DNA from: Sphingobacterium sp. UBA7855 | Lineage (GTDB): Bacteria; Bacteroidota; Bacteroidia; Sphingobacteriales; Sphingobacteriaceae | NCBI GenBank assembly: GCA_002500745.1 | Contig: DLST01000010.1 | Span: forward strand, 458,759 to 522,758 | Length of the DNA stretch: 64,000 nt | Reading direction: 5' to 3' | In this document: positions 1 through 8,337 of the stretch, piece by piece | Numbering within the stretch: position 1 is the stretch's first letter | Layout of the letters: each line of letters opens with the position of its first letter | The notes under the pieces: model-generated | Databases searched by the model: none | What the model was told of the DNA's origin: nothing | Seen by the model: the letters and a program-made list of their open reading frames with translations, nothing else | Position numbers and translations under genes: made by a program

Positions 1-35
1 CTGCAATAAAATTGAAAGAAGGTGAGAGTCCAAGT

Positions 36-254
36 ATGGTCTCAAATCATCATGATGAGTATTCCTTTGGAAAAGTTGTCCACTATAATAACGATTCCAA
101 CTATGGATTCATCAGAGACAACGAAACCCAGCAATCTGTTTATTTCAACGACCGTTTGGTCGGGCAGAAATTGAATTTGAATCAGAAAGTGAAGTTTAAA
201 TTTAAGAGTGCTAAGCAAGGCGCGCAAGTGACTGAAGTCTTGATCGAATACTAG
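36..254 (+). CDS. cold-shock-domain-like protein (possibly 5'-truncated)
   Basis: A 72-residue product when started at the ATG at 36, with an AAGGTGAG-like ribosome site about 10 nt upstream. The body resembles an OB-fold cold-shock domain: FGKVVHY near residue 11, NYGFIRD (RNP-1-like) near 23, SVYF (RNP-2-like) near 34, then a KVKF..K..KGAQ-type strand. Cold-shock proteins bind single-stranded RNA or DNA and act as RNA chaperones. The RNP motifs are degenerate (Tyr-Gly-Phe-Ile rather than Gly-Phe-Gly-Phe-Ile). The frame stays open to the left edge of the window, so this could be the C-terminal domain of a longer protein. A strong terminator follows. Confidence 0.6.
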   Translation: MVSNHHDEYSFGKVVHYNNDSNYGFIRDNETQQSVYFNDRLVGQKLNLNQKVKFKFKSAKQGAQVTEVLIEY

Positions 255-297
255 AAGAAAAAACACTGCAAATTTCAGGTGTTTATGATAGTAAGGC

Positions 298-345
298 CCT
301 TTGTTTGATGTCAAAGTTGTTGAAGTCAAACAAAGGTTTTTTTTG
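298..345 (+). terminator. Rho-independent terminator of the cold-shock-like gene
   Basis: Arms CCTTTGTTTGA (298-308) and TCAAACAAAGG (326-336) pair perfectly over 11 bp and are followed directly by a run of eight or more T. It lies 44 nt after the stop codon. Confidence 0.8.
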
Positions 346-436
346 CATGTACAAATACTTTGCGCAGGAAGCTGACCTATCGTACTAATAGGATTTATTA
401 TACGGTTATAAGCTTCATTTTTGCACAGCTTTCATA

Positions 437-943
437 TTACCCATTAGTTTTCCATTCAGATTTCCTAATCTGCATGTTGAGGCTTTTCCAGGTTTCATCC
501 CCAATGGATACTTCCGAACTAATGTTTTCGTTGATCCGAAAACCTACTTCTTGATAGCATCGAATGGCATTGACATTCCATTCATAGACATTTAGATCAG
601 CTATGCCATAGTTACCGTCTATAAAAAGTAGCTTCAGGAGTGCATTTACAGTGCTTTTGCCATAGCCTCTATTCCGGTCAGAGCTTTTCGCAATTAAAAT
701 ACGGCAAAGTCTTGGGGTATTCCGCTCGAAGTTTAATTCACAATGACCAATAATTTCTTTAGTTGCTGTATCAGTTATTTTAAAGATTTGTCGCTTTGGA
801 TCTGTAATGTATTTTTCAAGTTGCTGGTCGGTAATCGGAAAAGCAAAATAAGGGCCTGCAAACTGTAAGAGTTCACGCGCTGATCCAATCCACGATTTAA
901 ATAGTGTGAAATCTGACTTTTCGAATTGAATAAGTGTTACCAT
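437..943 (-). CDS. GNAT family N-acetyltransferase
   Basis: Reads as a 168-residue Gcn5-related acetyltransferase when started at the ATG at 943 (MVTLIQF). Longer forms with TTG or upstream ATG starts are possible but add residues unlike the family. Visible features are the ITDTATKEIIGHCEL strand, the LCRILIAKSSDRNRGYGKSTVNALL stretch containing the acetyl-CoA pyrophosphate-binding R-x-x-G-x-G-like loop (NRGYGK), and the C-terminal NVYEWNVNAIRCYQEVGFR motif typical of RimJ/RimL-like enzymes. The acceptor substrate cannot be inferred. It is divergent from the SRPBCC gene. Confidence 0.8.
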   Translation of the reverse strand: MVTLIQFEKSDFTLFKSWIGSARELLQFAGPYFAFPITDQQLEKYITDPKRQIFKITDTATKEIIGHCELNFERNTPRLCRILIAKSSDRNRGYGKSTVNALLKLLFIDGNYGIADLNVYEWNVNAIRCYQEVGFRINENISSEVSIGDETWKSLNMQIRKSEWKTNG

Positions 944-1065
944 TATTGTTGTTTTTTTTGTAGCCATTCCGATAGCGCAGGTCCAATTTATACAATTTTT
1001 GGCAACCGATTCCAAAGATGTCCGCTAATTTCACGAAATTCACACAAAATTTAGTACAGGACATT

Positions 1066-1545
1066 ATGCCGCAGCTTATTTTTGATACCTTTATAGAGGC
1101 TCCTTTGTCTGTGGTTTTCGACCTGGCACGTAGTATTGATCTGCATAAGTATTCTGCAAAGAAGACTGGAGAGGAGTCAATTGGAGGGGTGACGACTGGT
1201 TTGATCGAGATGGGGCAGCAGGTTAGGTGGCGTGCAAGACATTTCGGGGTCAGGCAAACGTTAACTGTGCGGATAACAGCCATGGAACGGCCTTATTTTT
1301 TTGAAGATAAAATGGTCCACGGGATGTTTTATTCCATGGAACATCAGCATTTCTTCGAAGAAGTTGAACATGGAAAAATAATCATGCGCGATATTTTTAA
1401 TTTCGAAGCACCGTTTGGTGTTCTGGGAAAATTTGCGGAATCTCTCTTTTTAACACGTTATATGCGAAAGTTTATTGAAGAGCGCAATCAGGTAATCAAA
1501 GAAGTTGCTGAATCTGGTCGTTATGTGGACTATATACCCGAATAG
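1066..1545 (+). CDS. SRPBCC-family ligand-binding protein
   Basis: A 159-residue protein from the ATG at 1066, preceded by AGGA four nt upstream; an earlier in-frame start at 1018 would add 16 residues unlike the family. The START/Bet v 1-like (SRPBCC) fold is suggested by the opening beta strand FDTFIEAPLSVVFDLARSIDLH, the central MEHQHFFEEVEHGKIIMRDIFNFEAPFG pattern and a long C-terminal helix (MRKFIEERNQVIKEVAE). Bacterial members bind hydrophobic ligands or act as cyclases, and the ligand here is unknown. It has no signal peptide and no obvious operon partner. Confidence 0.7.
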   Translation: MPQLIFDTFIEAPLSVVFDLARSIDLHKYSAKKTGEESIGGVTTGLIEMGQQVRWRARHFGVRQTLTVRITAMERPYFFEDKMVHGMFYSMEHQHFFEEVEHGKIIMRDIFNFEAPFGVLGKFAESLFLTRYMRKFIEERNQVIKEVAESGRYVDYIPE

Positions 1546-1674
1546 CTTTTTTACTAGAAGCGAAAGATTGATCGCCTTCGGTTAGCGCATTTTGCTATTG
1601 GTCTAAAATCTTATCAAGGGTAGTGTTGACCTTTCCTATTGTTCTCCCGAAAAAATCCCTGAGATCCCCTGTAT

Positions 1675-2295
1675 TTAATCATTCCGTGCAACAACATCCA
1701 GGTTTGGATTTTTCTTAAGAAGTTGCTCTTGTATAAAATCAAAAGCGCCTTTTTGATTCATAGTCACCTGGTGGATTTTGTTGAATTCATTGAAAAAATA
1801 GACGCGGTAGCTATTAGGGCCCCGGTAATTGCGTATGATTTTCGTTTCAATGCGATGGATCTGATCAATTTCAATGCATTTATTTCCGATCAGCGGGAAA
1901 AATAGAATCTCATTTTTAAAAAAAACATAAGGTGCTATCGCTGAAAAGATGCGGGTCAATCGCTTGGTGTATTGCTCGTAGGTAGCAAGGTCCTCGCTGT
2001 TTAGATCCTGTAGTACCCGAATAAATTTTTGGTTCTTCCTGTAAACTACCCAGCATAAAAGTCCAAATATAAAACCTAAATAAATGAAAAGAATCGATAG
2101 GGTAGGGAGTGATTTGTAGAAAAATGTAAGTCTGTCTTCAATGCCTAGCCAATGTTGAAAAAAGGCGGACAGGAAAAATCCGTAGCAAAAGGCGAATATA
2201 GAGAGGAAAATTCCGATGATTACATTGCGGGTCCTCCTGATCTTTTTGAGCTCTATTTTTAAAAAGAATGGCAATGCTGAAAGTTCGTAGCTCAT
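1675..2295 (-). CDS. two-TM membrane protein, PH-like/YcxB-like C-terminal domain
   Basis: A 206-residue protein with two strong hydrophobic segments (about residues 25-48 and 66-87) followed by a soluble domain. That domain carries the string FFKNEILFFPLIGNKCIEIDQIHRIETK and then YRVYFF, reminiscent of the beta-rich PH-like domain of YcxB-type proteins (a structural guess only). It has no enzymatic motif. It ends near a short spacer after the SRPBCC gene on the opposite strand, and its start abuts the long gene-free tract, so its promoter should lie within about 2296-2400. Function unknown. Confidence 0.6.
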   Translation of the reverse strand: MSYELSALPFFLKIELKKIRRTRNVIIGIFLSIFAFCYGFFLSAFFQHWLGIEDRLTFFYKSLPTLSILFIYLGFIFGLLCWVVYRKNQKFIRVLQDLNSEDLATYEQYTKRLTRIFSAIAPYVFFKNEILFFPLIGNKCIEIDQIHRIETKIIRNYRGPNSYRVYFFNEFNKIHQVTMNQKGAFDFIQEQLLKKNPNLDVVARND

Positions 2296-2860
2296 AAAAT
2301 TTTTTAAAATTTAAATATACAAAAATGCTTTGTGTTCTTCATTGAAAATTGAATCTTATTAATTTATAAGCTGTATTTATATGATGTGTAACTTTATGTT
2401 TTGTTATATAGTTAATTGTATTATATCTATTTATGTTTTTAATATGTCGCTTATGTATTGTCTGTTATTTTTAAGCTCATTTTTACTGATTTGAAGAATT
2501 CTATTTTCAATTTTTCTTTTTGTAATTGCCATTACTCGACTGAGCTGTTTTAGCTCGTATGTGCTATTCTATTTATTGGTGGTGTATTAGGTAGAGGAAT
2601 AGAATATACTGTCTTAAATCGATTAAAAATACTATTACAAGCTATATCCTAGGGCAACAGTATATTTGGTCCTTCTGATTGAATCAACTATGTGGAAAAA
2701 TAGGCAAAATTTTTATTGATTAAGCGTCTTTTCATCTATATTGCCATTTAGAGGCTTTTTGGCTTCATTGTAATTCCCCGCCGCTATAAGTTTGCTTGAA
2801 TTTCCATTTATTGCTCTAGATCGCGCTAAATGCCTGCTTAATCGAAAGTAAATACATTGC

Positions 2861-2948
2861 GACGACCCATGTCGTCTATATCGATCTATATCAATGCAGC
2901 ATGGATAAGTTTAAAGGGGCATGATATAACTGATCGCTATAGAGCGAT
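2861..2948. repeat. two short hairpins (GACGAC/GTCGTC and ATCGCT/AGCGAT)
   Basis: GACGAC-CCAT-GTCGTC at 2861-2876 and ATCGCT-ATAG-AGCGAT at 2933-2948 each form a 6-bp stem with a 4-nt loop. Both lie just upstream of the long palindrome and are GC-richer than the surrounding tract. Confidence 0.55.
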
Positions 2949-2952
2949 GCCG

Positions 2953-3008
2953 TTTAATACAGTAAAAAGATTGGATAAAATTTTATCCAATCTTTTTATT
3001 GTATTAAA
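2953..3008. repeat. 56-nt near-perfect palindrome, possible bidirectional terminator
   Basis: Arms 2953-2980 and 2981-3008 are complementary at 27 of 28 positions. The one mismatch (G2962 opposite T2999) becomes a G-U pair in + strand RNA. The core reads AGATTGGATAAAA then TTTTATCCAATCT, flanked by A and T runs, so either strand could give a terminator. No gene lies immediately upstream on either side. Confidence 0.75.
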
Positions 3009-3462
3009 TAAGCATTATATGTCATTTTAATTGGTAATTTTTCTATTTATATAAGTTACGTAAAATATTGTTTTTTAGATATTAATAATTATTTATTTCG
3101 GTATTTTTGCGACGGTATGCAATATCATGTAAAATCACCTTTATAGTCAGTAAATATTAACCTTTTTTTAAAATTTAATCCAAAAGAAAGACGGAGAAAG
3201 GGCGGTCAAAGAATGATAAGCTATTAGAAAATGTAATCATTTTCCTTGTTTACAACGCTGCTTAACTAAAATGTGTACTATTTTCAATTGTTTGTATGGG
3301 GACTGACCTCATTGTTATACCTGTCTCGATATCATGACTGTTTCTCATGCTTCATGTAACTTATCCGTATATAAGACTATTGTATAAATTGAGGTTAGGG
3401 TGTCATAGATACTTTTTTTTTATATAAAAATCTTATTTTCATATTTATTATGTTCTTTATGT

Positions 3463-3515
3463 CAAGGTTTAGTTGTGCTTATTTAATAAGCACAGGTCGA
3501 CACAACATTACCTTG
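3463..3515. repeat. nested inverted repeats
   Basis: The inner stem TGTGCTTATT (3474-3483) pairs with AATAAGCACA (3485-3494) around one base. Outer segments CAAGGT (3463-3468) and ACCTTG (3510-3515) also pair, and GTTGTG pairs alternatively with CACAAC near 3501. The mutually exclusive pairings are suggestive of a structured element, with no adjacent gene to explain them. Confidence 0.5.
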
Positions 3516-3794
3516 AAGACAAGTCTGCCATCATAATGTTTAGTGTTATTATCAAGCTTTATTTGAAAGGATATGCATTTTAGTCAATAGAATTATTCCT
3601 TTAAAGAGCTCATTATTGAATTGGCTAACGGCCGCTTTTTGAAGCATTGCCGAAAGCTTTTTTGGTATGATCTTAAACTCATGGTGTAATGGGTTATGTT
3701 GCTGTTTTGAACAAAATTATAGCCGCTTACCGCAGTTGGCAAAGTTTTGCTAGCAACCAGCCAAAGAGTTTAGTTTGATTGCAACCGCTTTAGG

Positions 3795-4634
3795 CTATTC
3801 CCAAGTTTTGAGGTTTTTTGGATAAAATGTCCATTCAGGAGTTTTTATTATGTCCTGATCTATATCATACCAAGGACTGAGTTTGCTATCATTCCAATTG
3901 TTTAAAATTTGTATATCTTGAGCTGGCATGTAGCTTTGGGCGAGTAGCACAATTGTTTTTCCGCTATTATTCTTGGCCAGATCAACAACGATAACTGCAT
4001 GGCCAATAGGCGATCCTTTTTGAATAAAAGTGTCTCCAATTTTAACTTCTTGGGTAGTGTTTACTTGATGAAGTTCGTCGTGTAGCGAAGCGGTATTTGC
4101 ATAGGCGAAGATGTATTCCAAGTACTTCCAATAGGTCGGGTAGGAGTAGTCTCCCTTTGCGTAGTTTGTATACGCTCGGGGTTTGCCATCCGAGAGAAAG
4201 TTAAATTTTATATCCTTATAGCGCTTTTGTCCGTATAAATAATCCGCCCTGAGTCGCATGATTGCATCGGCGCACTGATGTAAATCTCGTTTTCCTATGT
4301 GCAGTTTTACAACACTATTGTAGATGTTTTCTCTACGTTTAATCTTTCCATTGTAATAATGTACCTCCTGATCGATAGAATAAAGTGGGAGATTTTCAAG
4401 AAAACTCCCAAATGCAACAGTTTTGTATTGCAGCCTTTTGAATCCTTCTGGTAATAGAAAGCGTGATTTAATGGTCATTCCATTAGGGTCAATAAATTGG
4501 TATCCGTCCGTCCGTATAGCTTCCTTGGATGCCGAATCGATACTTTGTGTTTTCGATGCGGTGATATTGGGCTGTCCACAACCAAGAAAAGCCTGACAAG
4601 AGAACAAGGGGATGAGTATAGTTAGTGGTCTCAT
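3795..4634 (-). CDS. DUF4846 domain-containing lipoprotein
   Basis: A 279-residue lipoprotein. A short hydrophobic signal ends in the lipobox FLGC (Cys19), so it is probably anchored to a membrane on the periplasmic side. The remainder matches my recollection of DUF4846, a family frequent in Bacteroidota: an N-terminal YQFIDPNGMTIKSRFLLPEGF stretch, central LHQCADAIMRLRADYLY, GHAVIVVDLA and LLAQSYMPAQDIQILNN, and a C-terminal PEWTFYPKNLKTW. No catalytic function is established to my knowledge. It is divergent from the GH18/NodB/GT2 gene, across about 158 bp of shared upstream region. Confidence 0.8.
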   Translation of the reverse strand: MRPLTILIPLFSCQAFLGCGQPNITASKTQSIDSASKEAIRTDGYQFIDPNGMTIKSRFLLPEGFKRLQYKTVAFGSFLENLPLYSIDQEVHYYNGKIKRRENIYNSVVKLHIGKRDLHQCADAIMRLRADYLYGQKRYKDIKFNFLSDGKPRAYTNYAKGDYSYPTYWKYLEYIFAYANTASLHDELHQVNTTQEVKIGDTFIQKGSPIGHAVIVVDLAKNNSGKTIVLLAQSYMPAQDIQILNNWNDSKLSPWYDIDQDIIKTPEWTFYPKNLKTWE

Positions 4635-4792
4635 AGTTCTACATAGTATATTACAATTTAACGAATATACTTAAATTTATGGGGAAATCGGGAGAAGAGT
4701 AAGGCTTTAAAATTAAGAAATTTTTAAGCTATTGATTTGCTCTTTGGATCATTTTCTGATGTAGCTTAGCCGAAGTTAATGAGAATACTATT

Positions 4793-7700
4793 ATGTCAGA
4801 AAAACAGATTTTTCAGACGTCGAGCAAAAAGCGCTGGTACGCTTTTTCTTGGATGAGCAGGGCATTGGTGATTGGTTTGATCATTGGTGTTATAGGTGTA
4901 ATTTATACATTAGGTAAGATCCAGATTCCTCCGTTCCCAATAATTAATACCAACACGCCGTTGACTGAAAAGTCTACTGCCAGATTAAAGAAATCAAAAC
5001 AATTCAAGGAATTTACCATTTTAAAATCCGAATTGGAGAAAATCAAATATGATCGTGATCGCAAGCATCTAAAACATATTGGCTCAAAAAGTAGGATCAA
5101 TATGGGATTTTACGTCAGTTCCTGGTCAAACGAAGTCCGTGAGCAGTCCCTATCTGATTTACGCCGCAACATCGGTCATTTGGATATGGTCGCCATGGAG
5201 TCATTTTTTACAGTACCCAATCAGGATACGGTGGTAGATAAAGCGGATACTGCCGCGCTCAAGGTTATTCATCAGTATAAGCGTAAAGCTATCGCACAGA
5301 TTTCAAATTTTAGTGGTAACGATTTTGACGGGCAAACCGTAAAAGCAATCTTAGTTGATCCAGAAAAACAACAACGTTTTATAGACGATATTCTGTTAAA
5401 AGTGAAGCGAGATGGTTTTGGGGGAGTAAATATTGATTTTGAAAACTTACAATTGGACGACCGGAAGTCATTAAATGATTTTATGGCTCACATTTATACC
5501 GTGTTTCATACCGAGGGGCTTCTTGTGTCGCAGGATATTTCGCCCGAAAATGATGATTACGACCCGATTGCCTTGCAGAAATATAATGATTACATAATCT
5601 TAATGGCCTATGATCAGCATTCCATTGAAAGTAATGCAGGCGCTATCTCCCATCAGGCATGGGTCGAAAAAAATCTCGATGAGCTCTGTAGTAAGGTCAA
5701 TGCGGACAAGGTAATTTTGGCGTTGGCATGTTATGGCTATGATTGGCCTAAAGGTAGTGTTGGACAGACATTGACTTATGATAATGCAGTCATTTTGGCG
5801 CATAATTACAATGCCAAGATTGCTTTTAATCCCGAATCGGCAAATCTAAGTTTTAGTTATACCGACGGAGGAGGAATGCATCATGATGTTTACTTCACAG
5901 ATGCAGCAACCTATTTTAATCTTATCCGTAAAGCAGATGACTGGGGATTAGCCGGTATTGCTCTTTGGCGTTTAGGTAGTGAAGACGCCCGTTTATGGTC
6001 TTTTATTTCAAGATCATTAAGTCAAGAAAGCTTAAAGAAAGATCCATTTGACTTTGGAAAGATACAACAAATCCTTGTTGGAGGGATTCAATATATTGGC
6101 GATGGGGAGATTTTGGATTTGGTGAATAGCCCGGTTCCTGGGGAAGTTAAATTTACTTACGATTCATCGACGCTAATGATTCAGGACCAAGTGTATGTAA
6201 AAACACCGAGCAATTACGTTATTAAGCGCTTTGGAGAAAGAGACAAGACGGTGGTGCTCACATTTGATGATGGGCCTGACCCTACTTATACGCCACAAGT
6301 ATTGGACATCTTAAAAAAAGAACGTGTTCCGGGAGCTTTCTTTCTTGTGGGTATGATGGCTGAGAAAAATATGGATCTGGTCCGTCGCGAATACCAGGAG
6401 GGACATGAAATCGGTAACCATACTTTTTTTCACCCCGATATGTCCACAATAGGGCCAAATCGTGTTAAGTTCGAGTTGAACGCGACCCGAAAGATCATTG
6501 AATGTATAACCGGTCATAGTACAATTCTTTTCAGAGCTCCTTTTAATGCGGATGCCGAACCACAGACGGTGGCCGAAATTCTGCCCGTGGCCCAGAGTCG
6601 TAAAGAGAACTATATCAATATTGGCGAATACATCGATCCCAACGATTGGGTACCTGGCCGTACAGCAGATGAAGTCTATAATGAAGTCATCAAACAACGC
6701 GATAATGGAAACATTATCCTATTACATGATGCTGGAGGCAATCGAGAAGCGACCATAGCCGCCCTGCCACGTATTATTCATTATTTTAAATCTCATGGAT
6801 ATAAATTTGCAACGATTGGTGATTTAATGGGCAAAAAACGAGATGAATTGATGCCACCTGTTGAAAATGCTTCCGATTCGGGATTTAGTGGATCTTCCAA
6901 CCGCTTGTTCTTAGGAACCTTGTTTTATGGTAACATCTTCTTGAATCTGGTTTTTTCCATTGCGATTGTATTGGCAATTTTTAGAACAGCAATGATCGCT
7001 TATTTGGCAATCCGGCAAAAGCGAAGGAGTAAAAAGGAACATTCCCAATTGATAGTTGATCCTCAAGACAAGGTGAGCGTTATTATTCCTGCCTATAATG
7101 AAGAAATAACCGTACTGGCGACGATAAAAAGTCTTTTGAATTTGGATTATCCAGATTATGAATTGGTTTTTGTGGATGACGGATCGAAAGACAAAACGTT
7201 TGAGCTGGTTAGTAAGGTGTATGGCGACCATCCTAAAGTAAGGCTGTTTACCAAACAAAATGGGGGCAAAGCTTCTGCGCTTAACTATGGTATCCAACAA
7301 TCCCAAGCGCAGTTTGTGCTCTGCATCGATGCCGATACGCAACTAAAGACAAATGCATTAAAAGAATTGATGAAGTATTTTAATAAGGACCAGGTTGCAG
7401 CGGTTGCCGGAAGTGTGAAGGTCGGTAATGTACATAATATTTTGACGCATTGGCAATCGATCGAGTACATCACGTCACAGAATATGGATCGACGAGCCTT
7501 TGATCTGCTCAATATGATATCGGTAGTGCCTGGAGCAATTGGCGCCTTTCGTAAATCCGCTCTTTTGGAGGTGGGGGGATTTACAACCGATACCCTGGCG
7601 GAAGATTGTGATTTAACCATGCGTATATTAAAAGCCGGCTATATCGTTCGTAATGCATCAGAAGCAATCGCGTATACCGAAGCGCCAGATACGGTTGGCA

Positions 7701-8215
7701 TGCTCTTTAAGCAAAGATTCCGCTGGAGTTTTGGTGTATTGCAAAGTTTTTGGAAGAATAAACAGACCTTATTAAATCCGAGATACGGCTATTTTGGTAT
7801 GGTTGGAATGCCCAATATCCTGATCTTTCAGATTATTCTTCCGCTATTTGCACCTTTGGCCGACATATTTATGCTGTTCTCCTTGGTAAGCGGTCTTTTC
7901 TCCCTAAGTGAGGTAAATGGTATCAGCTGGACAGGAATTGCCGGATTGTTTTCATTGCATACGGGTTTTGGTCAGGTGATGTTCTATTACTTCCTATTTG
8001 TTGCCGTCGATATTTGCTTTGCGGCTATTGCGTTTAAATTGGAAGGAGAAAAGCTCGTCAACTTAATTTATTTGTTTCCACAACGTTTTTTCTGGCGCCA
8101 ATTGATGTACTTCGTCTTATTTAAGTCGGTCAAAAAAGCCATTAAAGGAGAATTAAATACATGGGGTACCCTGAAACGAACTGGAGGAGTGAAGCAGGTC
8201 ACCGCAAGTGAATAG
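4793..8215 (+). CDS. trifunctional GH18-like / NodB deacetylase / GT2 synthase membrane protein
   Basis: A 1140-residue fusion. A TM helix (about 21-42) precedes a GH18-like domain (about 100-410) with the GVNIDFEN motif; D215 and catalytic E217 are kept, but the first Asp of DxxDxDxE is Gly. A NodB/CE4 deacetylase follows (about 480-680): TFDDGPD (D492, D493), HEIGNHTFFHPD (H543, H547), RAPF and LLHD. After a TM segment (about 705-740) comes a processive GT2 domain (760 to about 1000) with AYNEE, VDDGSKD, DADT, AEDCD and QRFRW, then further TM helices. Such fusions probably synthesise, deacetylate and trim a beta-linked amino-sugar polymer at the envelope, analogous to PgaC plus PgaB. Product unknown. 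Confidence 0.88.
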   Translation: MSEKQIFQTSSKKRWYAFSWMSRALVIGLIIGVIGVIYTLGKIQIPPFPIINTNTPLTEKSTARLKKSKQFKEFTILKSELEKIKYDRDRKHLKHIGSKSRINMGFYVSSWSNEVREQSLSDLRRNIGHLDMVAMESFFTVPNQDTVVDKADTAALKVIHQYKRKAIAQISNFSGNDFDGQTVKAILVDPEKQQRFIDDILLKVKRDGFGGVNIDFENLQLDDRKSLNDFMAHIYTVFHTEGLLVSQDISPENDDYDPIALQKYNDYIILMAYDQHSIESNAGAISHQAWVEKNLDELCSKVNADKVILALACYGYDWPKGSVGQTLTYDNAVILAHNYNAKIAFNPESANLSFSYTDGGGMHHDVYFTDAATYFNLIRKADDWGLAGIALWRLGSEDARLWSFISRSLSQESLKKDPFDFGKIQQILVGGIQYIGDGEILDLVNSPVPGEVKFTYDSSTLMIQDQVYVKTPSNYVIKRFGERDKTVVLTFDDGPDPTYTPQVLDILKKERVPGAFFLVGMMAEKNMDLVRREYQEGHEIGNHTFFHPDMSTIGPNRVKFELNATRKIIECITGHSTILFRAPFNADAEPQTVAEILPVAQSRKENYINIGEYIDPNDWVPGRTADEVYNEVIKQRDNGNIILLHDAGGNREATIAALPRIIHYFKSHGYKFATIGDLMGKKRDELMPPVENASDSGFSGSSNRLFLGTLFYGNIFLNLVFSIAIVLAIFRTAMIAYLAIRQKRRSKKEHSQLIVDPQDKVSVIIPAYNEEITVLATIKSLLNLDYPDYELVFVDDGSKDKTFELVSKVYGDHPKVRLFTKQNGGKASALNYGIQQSQAQFVLCIDADTQLKTNALKELMKYFNKDQVAAVAGSVKVGNVHNILTHWQSIEYITSQNMDRRAFDLLNMISVVPGAIGAFRKSALLEVGGFTTDTLAEDCDLTMRILKAGYIVRNASEAIAYTEAPDTVGMLFKQRFRWSFGVLQSFWKNKQTLLNPRYGYFGMVGMPNILIFQIILPLFAPLADIFMLFSLVSGLFSLSEVNGISWTGIAGLFSLHTGFGQVMFYYFLFVAVDICFAAIAFKLEGEKLVNLIYLFPQRFFWRQLMYFVLFKSVKKAIKGELNTWGTLKRTGGVKQVTASE

Positions 8216-8337
8216 AAAGCGCTCATTGACAGCGAAAGCTTGGATCTGCATGTACATCACTATCCTTAGCCAAAAAGTATACTGATATTTTTATTTGATC
8301 TCAGGATTAGTTACTTTCAATAAAAATAAGAAGAACG

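Larger units (their letters stand above)
2296..3794. other. 1.5-kb gene-free AT-rich tract with clustered inverted repeats
   Basis: No open frame of credible length is visible on either strand. The tract is very AT-rich and holds several dyads: GAGCT/AGCTC at 2542-2556, GACGAC/GTCGTC at 2861-2876, ATCGCT/AGCGAT at 2933-2948, a 56-nt near-palindrome at 2953-3008, GAAAATG/CATTTTC at 3227-3244 and a nested structure at 3463-3515. A promoter-like TATTTTTG is at 3102-3109. It may be decayed sequence, an unannotated structured RNA locus, or both. Confidence 0.6.

Noticed and set aside
360..554. Plus-strand frame opposite the GNAT gene end
   Set aside because: Codon composition and sequence are those of an antisense shadow of 437-943; no start signal.
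3689..3778. 29-codon frame with sequence MGYVAVLNKIIAAYRSWQ...
   Set aside because: It has a helical-looking ending but no ribosome site, no known family and lies in a tract with stops in all other frames; chance is a sufficient explanation.
2296..3794. CRISPR array or tRNA/rRNA in the gene-free tract
   Set aside because: No regularly spaced direct repeats, no tRNA cloverleaf pattern and no rRNA-like conserved segments are visible.
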